Part shown: piece after piece, positions 1 through 6,493 of the stretch | Layout of the letters: every line of letters starts with the position of its first letter | How positions within the stretch are numbered: the first letter of the stretch is position 1 | Assembly (NCBI GenBank): GCA_014859755.1 | Contig: JACUTO010000015.1 | Location: 1-16,968, forward strand | Direction of reading: 5' to 3' | Origin: Candidatus Bathyarchaeota archaeon | GTDB lineage: Archaea; Thermoproteota; Bathyarchaeia; Bathyarchaeales; Bathyarchaeaceae | Length of the DNA stretch: 16,968 nt | Program-made: the position numbers and the translations under genes | Notes under the pieces: model-generated | Database searches by the model: none | Told to the model about the DNA's origin: nothing | The model's input: the letters and a program-made list of their open reading frames with translations, nothing else

Positions 1-93
1 CCTGTTGCCATTAATAAAGTGCTCTCACCAGAATTGCGCATCAGCCTGCATTTGGGTTTCAAAGCATTTTTCTTATGGGTTCCAAAAGACTAG
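1..93 (+). CDS. Possible 3' end of a gene entering from the left (partial)
   Basis: Frame 1 is open from the first base to a TAG at 91-93, giving 30 codons. The peptide is rich in hydrophobic and aromatic residues and ends in WVPKD, which could be the C-terminus of a membrane or globular protein. A T-rich run (TATTTTTTATG) follows the stop directly, as at many archaeal 3' ends. Thirty open codons is not strong evidence, because chance alone often gives this. No family is recognised, so this is only a candidate. Confidence 0.22.
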   Translation, partial: PVAINKVLSPELRISLHLGFKAFFLWVPKD

Positions 94-204
94 TATTTTT
101 TATGAGACATTTTATTCTACTATTTCCTCTAGAACCTTTTCCCTCCGTTTCTATTTCATACACTAAATTATCCGAGAAAAACAAATACGATCGCGAGACT
201 GACC
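94..204. other. AT-rich spacer
   Basis: No ORF, tRNA or dyad of note was seen. T-rich and A-rich runs lie on both strands, suitable for 3' ends of converging transcripts: the gene entering from the left and the AbrB-PhoU gene that ends at 205. Confidence 0.4.
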
Positions 205-1185
205 TCAAGGAAGCTTCGGCATGACGAGGTCTGCTATGTCTAGGCTATTATCGTAAATTCGATTTATTGAAGAAGCAACGGCAAGAATATGAGGACCAAC
301 TTCCGTAGGCTGGTCACGAACCGCTGTTTCAATATCATGAAACATCGCTGCAACCTTTTCTCCCTCAGCTCTCACAGATTCCGCCACAGAAACATCACGA
401 GAAAACACAGCGCTTATGGCGTTTTCATGAGATTCATAAGCAACTGTGTGAAATTTCAGGACAAGCTGCGAAAGGTTCTCTGCTATTTTTGCGCCTCCTA
501 ATTTAATCACTTTTTCACCAATACAAGCGGATTGATCGCCGATGGACTCAACCAAACTCGCTGTCAAACGGTAGTCCAAGCAATCAATGGGAAGAATCTC
601 AAGTTTTTCACTTAAACCCGGATTCTGAATCACTGTCCGAAGAATCCGCACCAAAAGAAAATACAAACGGTTAACCTCGTTGTCCCTCGCAACCACATTT
701 TCAGCTAGATGTACGTCGCCCTCGATCAGGGCAGTCACAGCATCACGATGCATCCCTGAGGCAATAGAGTATTCACGTCGAAGAATCTTTTGAGGCGGAA
801 AAGTGGAGGGCTCTAACAGACATTGCATAACGATTTTGGAGTAATTTTCCTCGATGACCTCTAGACCAACCAAGCGACTTGATGCCTGTTTGACACGTTC
901 ACGATTGGCGGGGCTTATTCTTTCCTTTGCTTCAACTTGAATGATGTCGTAGCCCAGCAGATACTTCTCAACGATTTCACGATCCAGAAGGGGAGTGGGC
1001 TCAATCACCGCCACCTGAGGAGCCCGTTCTACACCATATTTTGGGTTAATGGCAAGCTGTCCACCAGCCGTCTCAGTGACAGAAACAATGGATCCACGGT
1101 CAAGTCCGTTTCGCTCAGCCCAGTCTTTAGGGACATGAACGAAAAATGTTCCGCCACTCGTTCTTTGAATCTTGCGGAGGTCCAT
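205..1185 (-). CDS. AbrB-PhoU family regulator (phosphate uptake regulator-like)
   Basis: The protein has 326 residues from the ATG at 1185. The first ~45 residues are a SpoVT/AbrB swapped-hairpin DNA-binding domain (LRKIQRTSGGTFFVHVPKDW, then a basic/acidic hairpin). The rest is helical and PhoU-like, with the acidic metal-binding PhoU helices around residues 140-320 (for example the ARDNEVNRLYFLLVR segment). Archaeal AbrB-PhoU fusions are thought to act as cytoplasmic transcription or transport regulators of phosphate uptake. No pst transporter genes are visible here, so the phosphate role is by family only. A TTG at 1200 would add five residues. I prefer the ATG because a TATA-like element (TTTTTATTTA, 1219-1228) places transcription start close to it. 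The gene is divergent from the DUF429-PolD small subunit pair, with about 78 bases between the starts. Confidence 0.85.
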   Translation of the reverse strand: MDLRKIQRTSGGTFFVHVPKDWAERNGLDRGSIVSVTETAGGQLAINPKYGVERAPQVAVIEPTPLLDREIVEKYLLGYDIIQVEAKERISPANRERVKQASSRLVGLEVIEENYSKIVMQCLLEPSTFPPQKILRREYSIASGMHRDAVTALIEGDVHLAENVVARDNEVNRLYFLLVRILRTVIQNPGLSEKLEILPIDCLDYRLTASLVESIGDQSACIGEKVIKLGGAKIAENLSQLVLKFHTVAYESHENAISAVFSRDVSVAESVRAEGEKVAAMFHDIETAVRDQPTEVGPHILAVASSINRIYDNSLDIADLVMPKLP

Positions 1186-1262
1186 ACTCTGAACTCTCAA
1201 CAGACATATTAACTCATCTAAATAAAAACGTATTATTAAAAGTTGGGCAGAGAATATCAGAA
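1186..1262. promoter_or_regulatory. Divergent promoter region for AbrB-PhoU and DUF429-polB
   Basis: This AT-rich interval separates two divergent genes. On the minus strand TTTTTATTTA (1219-1228) lies about 35 bases before the ATG at 1185. On the plus strand TAAATAAAAA (1219-1228) and TATTATTAAAA (1231-1241) are TATA-like and lie 22-45 bases before the ATG at 1263. Both transcripts would have very short leaders. The AbrB-type regulator could bind here to control both genes, but that is inference. Confidence 0.4.
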
Positions 1263-1850
1263 ATGCAGGAAAATGTTATAATAGGTATAGACTTGGCTGG
1301 AGTGGAAAAAAATCCAACCGGATGGGCTTTGTGGAAAAACAAAGTCATCTCCACCTGTCATCTTTACGAGAATCAGGAAATCTTGGAGCATCTAACAAAG
1401 TTTGAACCAACCCTAATCGCGGTGGACGCCCCTCTAAGCCTACCTAAAAAGGGAACCATGAGAAAAGCGGACAGAGAAATGTATAGACACGGATACCCGG
1501 TTTTTCCTCCACGTTTTCCAGCCATGGAAAAGTTGACCTTACGCGCCATGAAAATAGCTCAACAGATTAAAAGAGAGAAATTACACATAATCGAGGTCCA
1601 CCCAACATCCACCCGCAAGGCGCTGAGGATTCCTACGAAAGATTGGGAAAAAATTCGAAACATCTTCCTACACATGGGTTTGAAAGGGGACCTAGAAACG
1701 CGTGCTTTAACGTCCCACGAGATTGATGCTGTAACGGCGGCGTTAACAGGATATCTTTACTTGCAGGGAAAAACAGATTTGATAGGAGATGGAGAAGAAG
1801 GCTATATTGTTGTTCCAACGAAGGGTGATTGGAGGAGGCTGAAGTTGTGA
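1263..1850 (+). CDS. DUF429 family predicted nuclease (RNase H-like fold)
   Basis: The protein has 195 residues and starts at the ATG at 1263. An upstream in-frame extension to 1146 would run into the neighbouring AbrB-PhoU gene and lacks family character. The DUF429 signature is clear: IIGIDLAGVEKNPTGWA (D10), LIAVDAPLSLP (D55), HIIEVHPTSTRKAL (E111) and SHEIDAVTAALTGYLY (D155). These acidic residues are spaced as in an RNase H-fold active site, so a metal-dependent nuclease is predicted; the substrate is not known. The stop TGA overlaps the GTG start of the PolD small subunit (GTGA at 1847-1850), so the two are probably one transcript and translationally coupled. This suggests a DNA-replication or repair role, but by context only. 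Confidence 0.85.
   Translation: MQENVIIGIDLAGVEKNPTGWALWKNKVISTCHLYENQEILEHLTKFEPTLIAVDAPLSLPKKGTMRKADREMYRHGYPVFPPRFPAMEKLTLRAMKIAQQIKREKLHIIEVHPTSTRKALRIPTKDWEKIRNIFLHMGLKGDLETRALTSHEIDAVTAALTGYLYLQGKTDLIGDGEEGYIVVPTKGDWRRLKL
1831..1838 (+). promoter_or_regulatory. Shine-Dalgarno sequence fixing the GTG start of polB
   Basis: GGAGGAGG lies inside the last codons of the DUF429 gene, 8 bases before the GTG at 1847. It decides for that GTG over the in-frame TTG at 1829, which the site itself overlaps. Confidence 0.75.
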
Positions 1851-3388
1851 GTGAAGGCGAGAGGCTTCAAAGAGCCGTTTCCTTCACGATAGCAGCTGGC
1901 TATCAATTGAACAAAGAAGCCTTCGAGTTTTTGAATAAAATATCTAAAACAGAAGACCCCCTCAGTTTAATGGAAGAAGCCATCAGAAAGATCGAGGGGC
2001 TGCCTGAAAAACCGCTGTTTATAAATCGAAGTTTTCTGGAGGAGACGGTGAAAGAAACTCTCCCTGAAGAGGAGAAGCCGTCTCCGCCTGTTTCTCCTCC
2101 ACCTATCCTTGAAGGGAGGAAAGTTTTTCGAGCGTATGCAAAAGATGTGGATGCTGACTTAAAAGTGATTGACGACCCAACGGATAAAATCTGTACAACA
2201 GGATCTGTTGAGGAATATTTAGAATACTTTCAAGACCGCTTCAAAAGAATAAAGAAGATTCTGAGACGGAGGATAGACGCCAAAAACGCCATGCCCATCT
2301 CGGAGGCTCTTAAGTCGACAGTTAACTCAAAAGTTAAAATCATCGGCATGGTCACAGAAAAAAGAGAATCTAAAGGAAGAATCTTCTTGAGATTCGAGGA
2401 TCTAGAAGCCAGCGTCACCGTGCTTGTACCCCAAAACGTAAGCAAAGAGGTCATGGCAAAAGCCCGGTCTCTGCTACTAGACCAAGTTGTTTGCGTAAGC
2501 GCCATAAAAGGAAGGAACGACCTGCTTATCGCAAAAGACTTCATCTGGCCAGATGTGCCTCAGAAAACCCCCCACAAGGCTCCAATACCAGTCTACGCAG
2601 CTCTCATATCGGACTTGCACGTAGGAAGCAAAATGTTTATGGAAAAAGAATTCAACCGATTTGTGCTCTGGCTAAACGGAAAATTTGGAAACGAAAACAT
2701 GAGGAACATAGCTGGCCACGTCAAATACGTAGTTATCGCCGGCGATCTCGTGGACGGGATAGGTATTTATCCAGGACAGATGAAGGAACTGATGATAAAA
2801 GACATTTATGAACAATATCGAGAAGTGGCAAAACTCATCGAACAAATTCCAGATTACACCGAACTAATAATCATACCGGGCAATCACGACGCGGCCCGAA
2901 AGGCGTTACCACAACCAGCCATACCGCGAAAATACGCAGAACCGTTATACGAAGCGCGAAGGATGTACTCCTTAGGAAATCCTTGCACAGTTAGCCTTCA
3001 CGAAGTGGAACTACTTCTATACCATGGACGCAGCTTGGACGACATCGCTGCTGTTGCTCCAAACGTAAGTTTCCAAACTCCAGACAAAGCCATGAAGCTC
3101 CTGTTACAGAGCAGACACCTTGCGCCTATTTATGGAGAAAGGACCCCTATCGCTCCGGAAAACCGAGACTTCACAGTCATAGAAAGAGTGCCAGACATCT
3201 TTCACGCCGGACACGTACATGTACTAAAATGCGACACATACAGAGGAACTCTCATAGTGAACTCAGGTGCTTGGCAGGGACAAACAGAATACCAAAAGAA
3301 GATGGGACTTGTTCCCACGCCTGGAATCGTGCCAATCGTAAATCTCCAAACAATGCAAGTTGCAACCATCAATTTCACAGCATCCTAG
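1847..3388 (+). CDS. polB: DNA polymerase D (Pol II) small subunit, DP1
   Basis: The protein has 513 residues from GTG 1847. DP1 is the 3'-5' proofreading exonuclease subunit of archaeal replicative polymerase D and pairs with DP2. An N-terminal helical segment (about 1-60) is followed by a proline-rich linker, an OB-fold (about 155-235) and a calcineurin-like Mre11-type phosphoesterase domain (about 245-500). All phosphoesterase motifs are present: SDLHVGS (D256, H258), GDLVDG (D300), PGNHD (N346, H347), YHGRS (H393) and HAGHVHV (H456, H458). The exonuclease site therefore looks intact. Length is normal to slightly short for the family. It is coupled to the DUF429 gene by a 4-base overlap. 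Its 3' end overlaps the convergent DUF99 gene by 14 bases. The large subunit starts about 11 kb downstream on the same strand. Confidence 0.97.
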   Translation: MSEGERLQRAVSFTIAAGYQLNKEAFEFLNKISKTEDPLSLMEEAIRKIEGLPEKPLFINRSFLEETVKETLPEEEKPSPPVSPPPILEGRKVFRAYAKDVDADLKVIDDPTDKICTTGSVEEYLEYFQDRFKRIKKILRRRIDAKNAMPISEALKSTVNSKVKIIGMVTEKRESKGRIFLRFEDLEASVTVLVPQNVSKEVMAKARSLLLDQVVCVSAIKGRNDLLIAKDFIWPDVPQKTPHKAPIPVYAALISDLHVGSKMFMEKEFNRFVLWLNGKFGNENMRNIAGHVKYVVIAGDLVDGIGIYPGQMKELMIKDIYEQYREVAKLIEQIPDYTELIIIPGNHDAARKALPQPAIPRKYAEPLYEARRMYSLGNPCTVSLHEVELLLYHGRSLDDIAAVAPNVSFQTPDKAMKLLLQSRHLAPIYGERTPIAPENRDFTVIERVPDIFHAGHVHVLKCDTYRGTLIVNSGAWQGQTEYQKKMGLVPTPGIVPIVNLQTMQVATINFTAS

Positions 3389-3953
3389 TGAGCCCACGAG
3401 CAACAAGTCTAGCCGCCCTTACAGGTTCAGGAACCCTACAACAAACAGATGCTGCGCGGATCAACCTGCTCGCCCAGTCCAGTTCGGCGCCAACAACCTC
3501 TACGTAAACGGGCGGCTCAGTGGGCATCGAAACAACTTCATACACGGAACCAAGTTTCTCAAAGACGCTCCAGCGAATCCGCCAGTCTTCAAAATGTCGA
3601 CGAAGAGCATTTTTTACAGCGATATTGTTTGGTTTCGTTCTCGAAATTACGATGACGGGCTTTCTGAACTCTTCGAAAACAATTGTGGGATCCACCAAAT
3701 TGAAGCCTGCAAAAGAAACTCCCGCCAGCATAACAGCGTCAAAAGACCATCGACGTAGCATGGAGGTTAGCTTCTCGGTAGCGTCTAAACCGTCTACAGT
3801 TATCATATCTGCTTGAAAATCGTTGATCCATTTTCCTCTTAGTAAAACACAAACGAAAAGGGCTTTCTGAATACCACGACCTTGTAGTTTCCTAGAGAAC
3901 CCTCCGTCTTCAACTCCTACTACTCGAAACTCCCGCCAAACATTTGGGGACAT
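3375..3953 (-). CDS. DUF99 family protein (UPF0215, endonuclease V-like)
   Basis: The protein has 192 residues from the ATG at 3953; a TTG at 3959 would add two. DUF99/COG1628 proteins are archaeal and share the RNase H-like fold of endonuclease V; their true substrate is unsettled. Visible family features are the N-terminal FRVVGVEDGGF (acidic pair E15-D16), the central ADMITVDGLDATEKL and DAVMLAGVSFAGFNLVD strands, KPVIVISRTKPN, and the C-terminal PVYVEVVGAELDWASRLIRAA followed by PEPVRAARLVARGL. It begins 44 bases inside the 3' end of cdc6 in another frame, so it is expressed from the cdc6 transcript. It runs 14 bases into the convergent polB gene. The neighbours suggest a DNA-processing role, which is inference. 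Confidence 0.85.
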   Translation of the reverse strand: MSPNVWREFRVVGVEDGGFSRKLQGRGIQKALFVCVLLRGKWINDFQADMITVDGLDATEKLTSMLRRWSFDAVMLAGVSFAGFNLVDPTIVFEEFRKPVIVISRTKPNNIAVKNALRRHFEDWRIRWSVFEKLGSVYEVVSMPTEPPVYVEVVGAELDWASRLIRAASVCCRVPEPVRAARLVARGLTRML

Positions 3954-5160
3954 AGCCAATCAAACGCCCGAGTCTATCATCATTAGTGAACACTTTTCTA
4001 ATAAGACTGCGGCCTATACCCAAACGAATTTTTTTCGTACGTCCATAGCGTCCCATGCTTACAACCCGCGCGTTCAACAACCCTACCATGTCTAATTCGT
4101 TAATCAAACCACTAACCCGCCTCTGAGTCAGCGGAGAAAGGCCAAACTGATCGCAGAGTTCACAATAAATTTCATAAATGTCACCAGTGATGGCACAGCT
4201 AACTTTCGCCTTGCCCAACAGATAAACGCTGCATAAAACCAATTTTGAGTGTAGGGGAAGGTTTACCAAAACTTCTACAATTCGATCATGCTCAACCCTC
4301 TTCTCAGCTTGCCTTACGTGATCTTCAGTAGCGCAGGAGGACCCCTCCCTCTCTGCTAACTCGCCTGCAACGCGAAGGAGATCTAAGGCTCGTCTAGCGT
4401 CACCGTGTTCCGCGGCAGCTAAGGCAGCGCATAAACCCACGGCACCATCAAGGAGCACCCCCTCAAAAAAGGCCAGTTGAGCACGCTGCCAGAGGATATC
4501 CTGAAGTTCAGCTGCGTCATAAGGTCTAAAAACTATTTCCTCCTCGCTTAGGGAACTCAAAACTCTAGGATCCAGAAACTCCTTGAATCGAAGGTCGTTC
4601 GATATCCCCACTATCGAGATTCTACCGTGGCGAAGAGTTTCATTTACTCTGGTTAATTCGTAAAGCAAGACATCGCCTCGAACCTTTATTAGCGCATCGA
4701 TTTCGTCAAGAACAACGATAAAAATATTTTTCCGTAAGTCTAATCCTTCTCTAAATCTATCAAAAACTTCCCCCACAGCCAAGCCCGTGAAAGGAACCTT
4801 CACGCCTAAGGCATCACATAAGCTTGAAAGGACCCGGTACTCTGTGCCAGCCAAGCGACAGTTTACATAACAAACCTCAACAGGCGCCCCTAACTCACTT
4901 GATTTAAGAGAGAGCTTGTTCAACACATATTTCGTAGCCGCCGTTTTTCCTGTACCAGTTTTACCGTAAATAAAGACATTGGAACATCGAGAGCTTTTCA
5001 AAACAGGAGCAACTATTTCGCCCAAGCAATTAATCTGCGCCTCACGATGCGGAAGCTTGTCGGGGACATAATCGTGCCGCAGCACCTCCCTGTCCTTAAA
5101 AATATGAGTGCCCCTTAGAAATCGTTCAAAAACATCGTCGAGCACATCGAGTTCGTCCAT
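3910..5160 (-). CDS. cdc6: Orc1/Cdc6 replication initiator
   Basis: The protein has 416 residues from the ATG at 5160. An in-frame TTG at 5193 exists, but a near-perfect Shine-Dalgarno (AGGTGATC, 5166-5173) sits 5 bases before the ATG. It is an AAA+ ATPase: Walker A GKTGTGKT at 66-73, Walker B VVLDEIDAL with D152-E153, sensor 1 GISND at 185-189, and sensor 2 HGDARRALDLLR at 252-263. A C-terminal winged helix follows (about 300-385; SPLTQRRVSGLINELDMVGLL). The family binds origin recognition boxes and loads MCM. All ATPase motifs are intact. The upstream spacer holds ORB-like repeats, fitting the usual linkage of cdc6 to its own origin. The DUF99 gene overlaps its 3' end by 44 bases, so the two probably form an operon. 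Confidence 0.97.
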   Translation of the reverse strand: MDELDVLDDVFERFLRGTHIFKDREVLRHDYVPDKLPHREAQINCLGEIVAPVLKSSRCSNVFIYGKTGTGKTAATKYVLNKLSLKSSELGAPVEVCYVNCRLAGTEYRVLSSLCDALGVKVPFTGLAVGEVFDRFREGLDLRKNIFIVVLDEIDALIKVRGDVLLYELTRVNETLRHGRISIVGISNDLRFKEFLDPRVLSSLSEEEIVFRPYDAAELQDILWQRAQLAFFEGVLLDGAVGLCAALAAAEHGDARRALDLLRVAGELAEREGSSCATEDHVRQAEKRVEHDRIVEVLVNLPLHSKLVLCSVYLLGKAKVSCAITGDIYEIYCELCDQFGLSPLTQRRVSGLINELDMVGLLNARVVSMGRYGRTKKIRLGIGRSLIRKVFTNDDRLGRLIGYVPKCLAGVSSSRS

Positions 5161-5165
5161 ACAAC

Positions 5166-5173
5166 GATCACCT
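5166..5173 (-). promoter_or_regulatory. Shine-Dalgarno sequence of cdc6
   Basis: AGGTGATC on the minus strand matches the complement of the usual archaeal 16S 3' end (..GAUCACCUCC) and lies 5 bases before the ATG at 5160. It fixes that start rather than the upstream TTG at 5193. Confidence 0.75.
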
Positions 5174-5341
5174 ACAGGTAAGTGCAGGGGCAATGCCTCA
5201 GTTTCAACTCCAGTAGATAAAAACTCCCGTACAAAAAACTAGACACACCACACACAAAAACCTAAAGAAAAACGACGCTCTCTCAGCAAAAACAATTAGA
5301 AGCTATTCTGGCGACGTAGGAGTCGTCTCCCACACCCTCAC

Positions 5342-5363
5342 ACCCCTACATTTCTTTTGGAAA
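5342..5363 (-). repeat. Origin recognition box-like element 2 (minus orientation)
   Basis: On the minus strand this reads TCCAAAAGAAATGTAGGGGT plus GTG. Aligned without gaps to the element at 5526-5548 it matches at about 18 of 23 positions, including the TCCA start, the GAAAT core and the G-string GGGGTG. It follows the archaeal ORB pattern (TTCCAnTGGAAACnAAnGGGGT), and its G-string points towards cdc6. Confidence 0.65.
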
Positions 5364-5366
5364 TAA

Positions 5367-5379
5367 GTCTCGAAGAGAC
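5367..5379. repeat. Small hairpin dyad beside ORB 2
   Basis: A perfect 5-bp stem GTCTC/GAGAC encloses GAA. The 10-mer AATAAGTCTC that begins this dyad (5362-5371) recurs at 5404-5413, exactly 42 bases (about four helical turns) away. A second dyad, ATTCTT/AAGAAT with a 4-base spacer (5391-5406), lies between them. These elements sit between ORB 2 and the AT-rich core. Confidence 0.4.
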
Positions 5380-5389
5380 GGGATAAGTT

Positions 5390-5490
5390 GATTCTTGTAT
5401 AAGAATAAGTCTCCGCTGGGTTATTGCTTTCTTTATACTTAATGATTATTGTAAAAGACTTTTGAGTATATCATAAAAATTTTTACTGAA
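5390..5490. other. AT-rich candidate duplex-unwinding element
   Basis: This strongly AT-rich segment between two inverted ORB-like elements contains TTTATACTTAATGATTATTG and later ATCATAAAAATTTTTACTG. It includes the ATTCTT/AAGAAT dyad (5391-5406). In archaeal origins, melting begins in such a segment between ORBs. The assignment is by composition and position only. Confidence 0.5.
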
Positions 5491-5525
5491 GAAGCCAGCC
5501 TAAGCGTTGGCCACGAGTTCATGAG

Positions 5526-5548
5526 TCCAATGGAAATAAAGGGGTGGG
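5526..5548 (+). repeat. Origin recognition box-like element 1 (plus orientation)
   Basis: This reads TCCAATGGAAATAAAGGGGT plus GGG. It closely matches the archaeal ORB consensus, including the inner dyad TCCA-A-TGGA, the AAAnAAA spacer and the terminal G-string. It is the best ORB match in the window. It points away from cdc6, opposite to the element at 5342-5363. Confidence 0.72.
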
Positions 5549-5679
5549 CGTCAACTTTGACGGAGAATCATAATGAAAAGGGCACAAGTATCCATAACAT
5601 TCCGCTGAATACCTTACAATCAAGAGCAGCTTACATACCATTTTAATGATTGATCGTTAAACATTTAACTTGTTGTAGA

Positions 5680-5697
5680 AACTTGTGAAGTTAACTT
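5680..5697 (+). repeat. Repeat copy A: AACTTGTGAAG-TTAACTT
   Basis: AACTTGTGAAGTTAACTT recurs at 5940-5959 with two bases (TG) inserted before TTAACTT. In this copy GAAGTTAACTTC (5687-5698) is a perfect 12-bp palindrome. Its role is unknown. The downstream copy overlaps the promoter of the wHTH gene, so an operator is plausible. Confidence 0.5.
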
Positions 5698-5769
5698 CTA
5701 GATGCCTCCTTTTCCTTCCCCTAGTCTGAAAATTAACTCTATTATGTGTCGTTATGGGTTGAGATACGT

Positions 5770-5789
5770 CCCCTGGGCTTCTACTGGAA
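5770..5789 (-). repeat. Weaker ORB-like element 3 (minus orientation)
   Basis: On the minus strand this reads TTCCAGTAGAAGCCCAGGGG. It keeps TTCCAGT, GAA and the GGGG string at the right spacing, but loses the A-rich middle. An even weaker copy may lie at about 5802-5825 on the same strand (AATGGAGAATGGAGGGTT). It could be a low-affinity Orc1/Cdc6 site. Confidence 0.4.
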
Positions 5790-5931
5790 AACGGAGTTCA
5801 TTAACCCTCCATTCTCCATTTTGAGAAAGTAGGCTTAAGTGAAGTTTGTGAACCTAATAAAATGCAGATTTTCGTTGATTTCTGTTTTGCGTCGATTTTT
5901 CGGGTGTTTCGTTGGCACCTTCTTTACCGTA

Positions 5932-5959
5932 ATTTCTATAACTTGTGAAGTGTTAACTT
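5932..5959 (+). promoter_or_regulatory. Promoter and repeat copy B upstream of the wHTH gene
   Basis: A TATA-like TTCTATAAC (about 5934-5942) runs into the second copy of the AACTTGTGAAG..TTAACTT repeat (5940-5959). A start site about 25 bases on would give a leader of roughly 30 bases to the ATG at 5991. The position of the repeat just after the TATA element suits a repressor site, perhaps for autoregulation by the encoded wHTH protein. Confidence 0.4.
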
Positions 5960-5990
5960 GTAAAGACTTTTGGTGTCATGGGTGCATGGA

Positions 5991-6413
5991 ATGCCGGCTA
6001 GAAAAATGCGGGTGGAGATCTTCAACGGCAGCGGGGACCGCTATACCATAACCTTTGAGGGCCAGGTGACGAGAGAAAAGGCTCTTCGCCTACTAGACCT
6101 CGTTGAACTCTTAGGAGGTGTGCCCACGGTAAATCCTGGATGGAATCGCCCCACATCCGAGTTGTCCAAAATCGACAAAATCCGCTTAGTCGTTGAAAGA
6201 AGTTTTCCAATAGGATGGTTTTCTTCCAGGGATGTCCAATCCACATATGAAGAAGAGTTTAAGGGACCCATCAGCCTGAGCACAGTTTCCACTTACCTGT
6301 CTCGAATGGCTGATCGCGGGGTCCTCACTAAAAACGGGACCTCCAACCGCCGACGTTATAGGATCGTGACTGAAGTATCTAAAGTATCGAGTTTTATGAA
6401 AGGTAATAAATAG
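5991..6413 (+). CDS. Small winged-helix protein upstream of nurA-herA
   Basis: The protein has 140 residues from the ATG at 5991, chosen because GGGTG (5980-5984) precedes it by 6 bases; the ATG at 6006 is the alternative. Residues ~6-45 form a strand-rich start (RVEIFNGSGDRYTITFEGQ) and a leucine-rich helix. Residues ~60-130 look like a winged helix: KIDKIRLVVERSFPIGWFSSRDV, the recognition-helix candidate SLSTVSTYLSRMADRGVL, and a basic wing (NGTSNRRRYRIV). I do not recognise a named family. It lies 80 bases before nurA on the same strand and beside the putative origin. It could be a local transcription regulator or a DNA-binding partner of the NurA-HerA machine; the sequence does not decide between these. 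Confidence 0.75.
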   Translation: MPARKMRVEIFNGSGDRYTITFEGQVTREKALRLLDLVELLGGVPTVNPGWNRPTSELSKIDKIRLVVERSFPIGWFSSRDVQSTYEEEFKGPISLSTVSTYLSRMADRGVLTKNGTSNRRRYRIVTEVSKVSSFMKGNK

Positions 6414-6493
6414 GAGTCAATTTTAAAGGATTAATAACAAATACTCGCTCCACTTTTTGCATATGAGGGTAAATTGATTACGAGGGGACCTGA

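Larger units (their letters stand above)
5194..5990. other. Putative chromosomal replication origin (oriC) next to cdc6
   Basis: About 800 bases without a convincing gene lie directly upstream of cdc6. They contain two good origin-recognition-box-like sequences in opposite orientation (5342-5363 and 5526-5548) and a third, weaker one (5770-5789). Between the first two is an AT-rich segment, about 5390-5490, with runs such as TATACTTAATGATTATTG and ATAAAAATTTTT, suitable as a duplex-unwinding element. Inverted ORBs flanking an AT-rich core beside orc1/cdc6 is the established layout of archaeal origins in Sulfolobus and Pyrococcus. Short dyads (5367-5379 and 5391-5406) lie in the core. The right-hand part, 5600-5990, also holds the promoter and repeats of the wHTH gene. 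Short open frames here have no coding character. Confidence 0.7.

Noticed and set aside
2230..2544. Long minus-strand frame inside polB
   Set aside because: It is a shadow of the well-supported DP1 frame and has no features of its own.
5700..5725. Additional ORB (CTAGGGGAAGG on the minus strand)
   Set aside because: It has the G-string only, without the TTCCAnTGGAAA half.
5839..6051. Plus-strand 70-codon frame in the origin spacer
   Set aside because: Its composition is low-complexity with many Cys and Phe, it overlaps the well-supported wHTH gene in another frame, and it has no ribosome site or family character.
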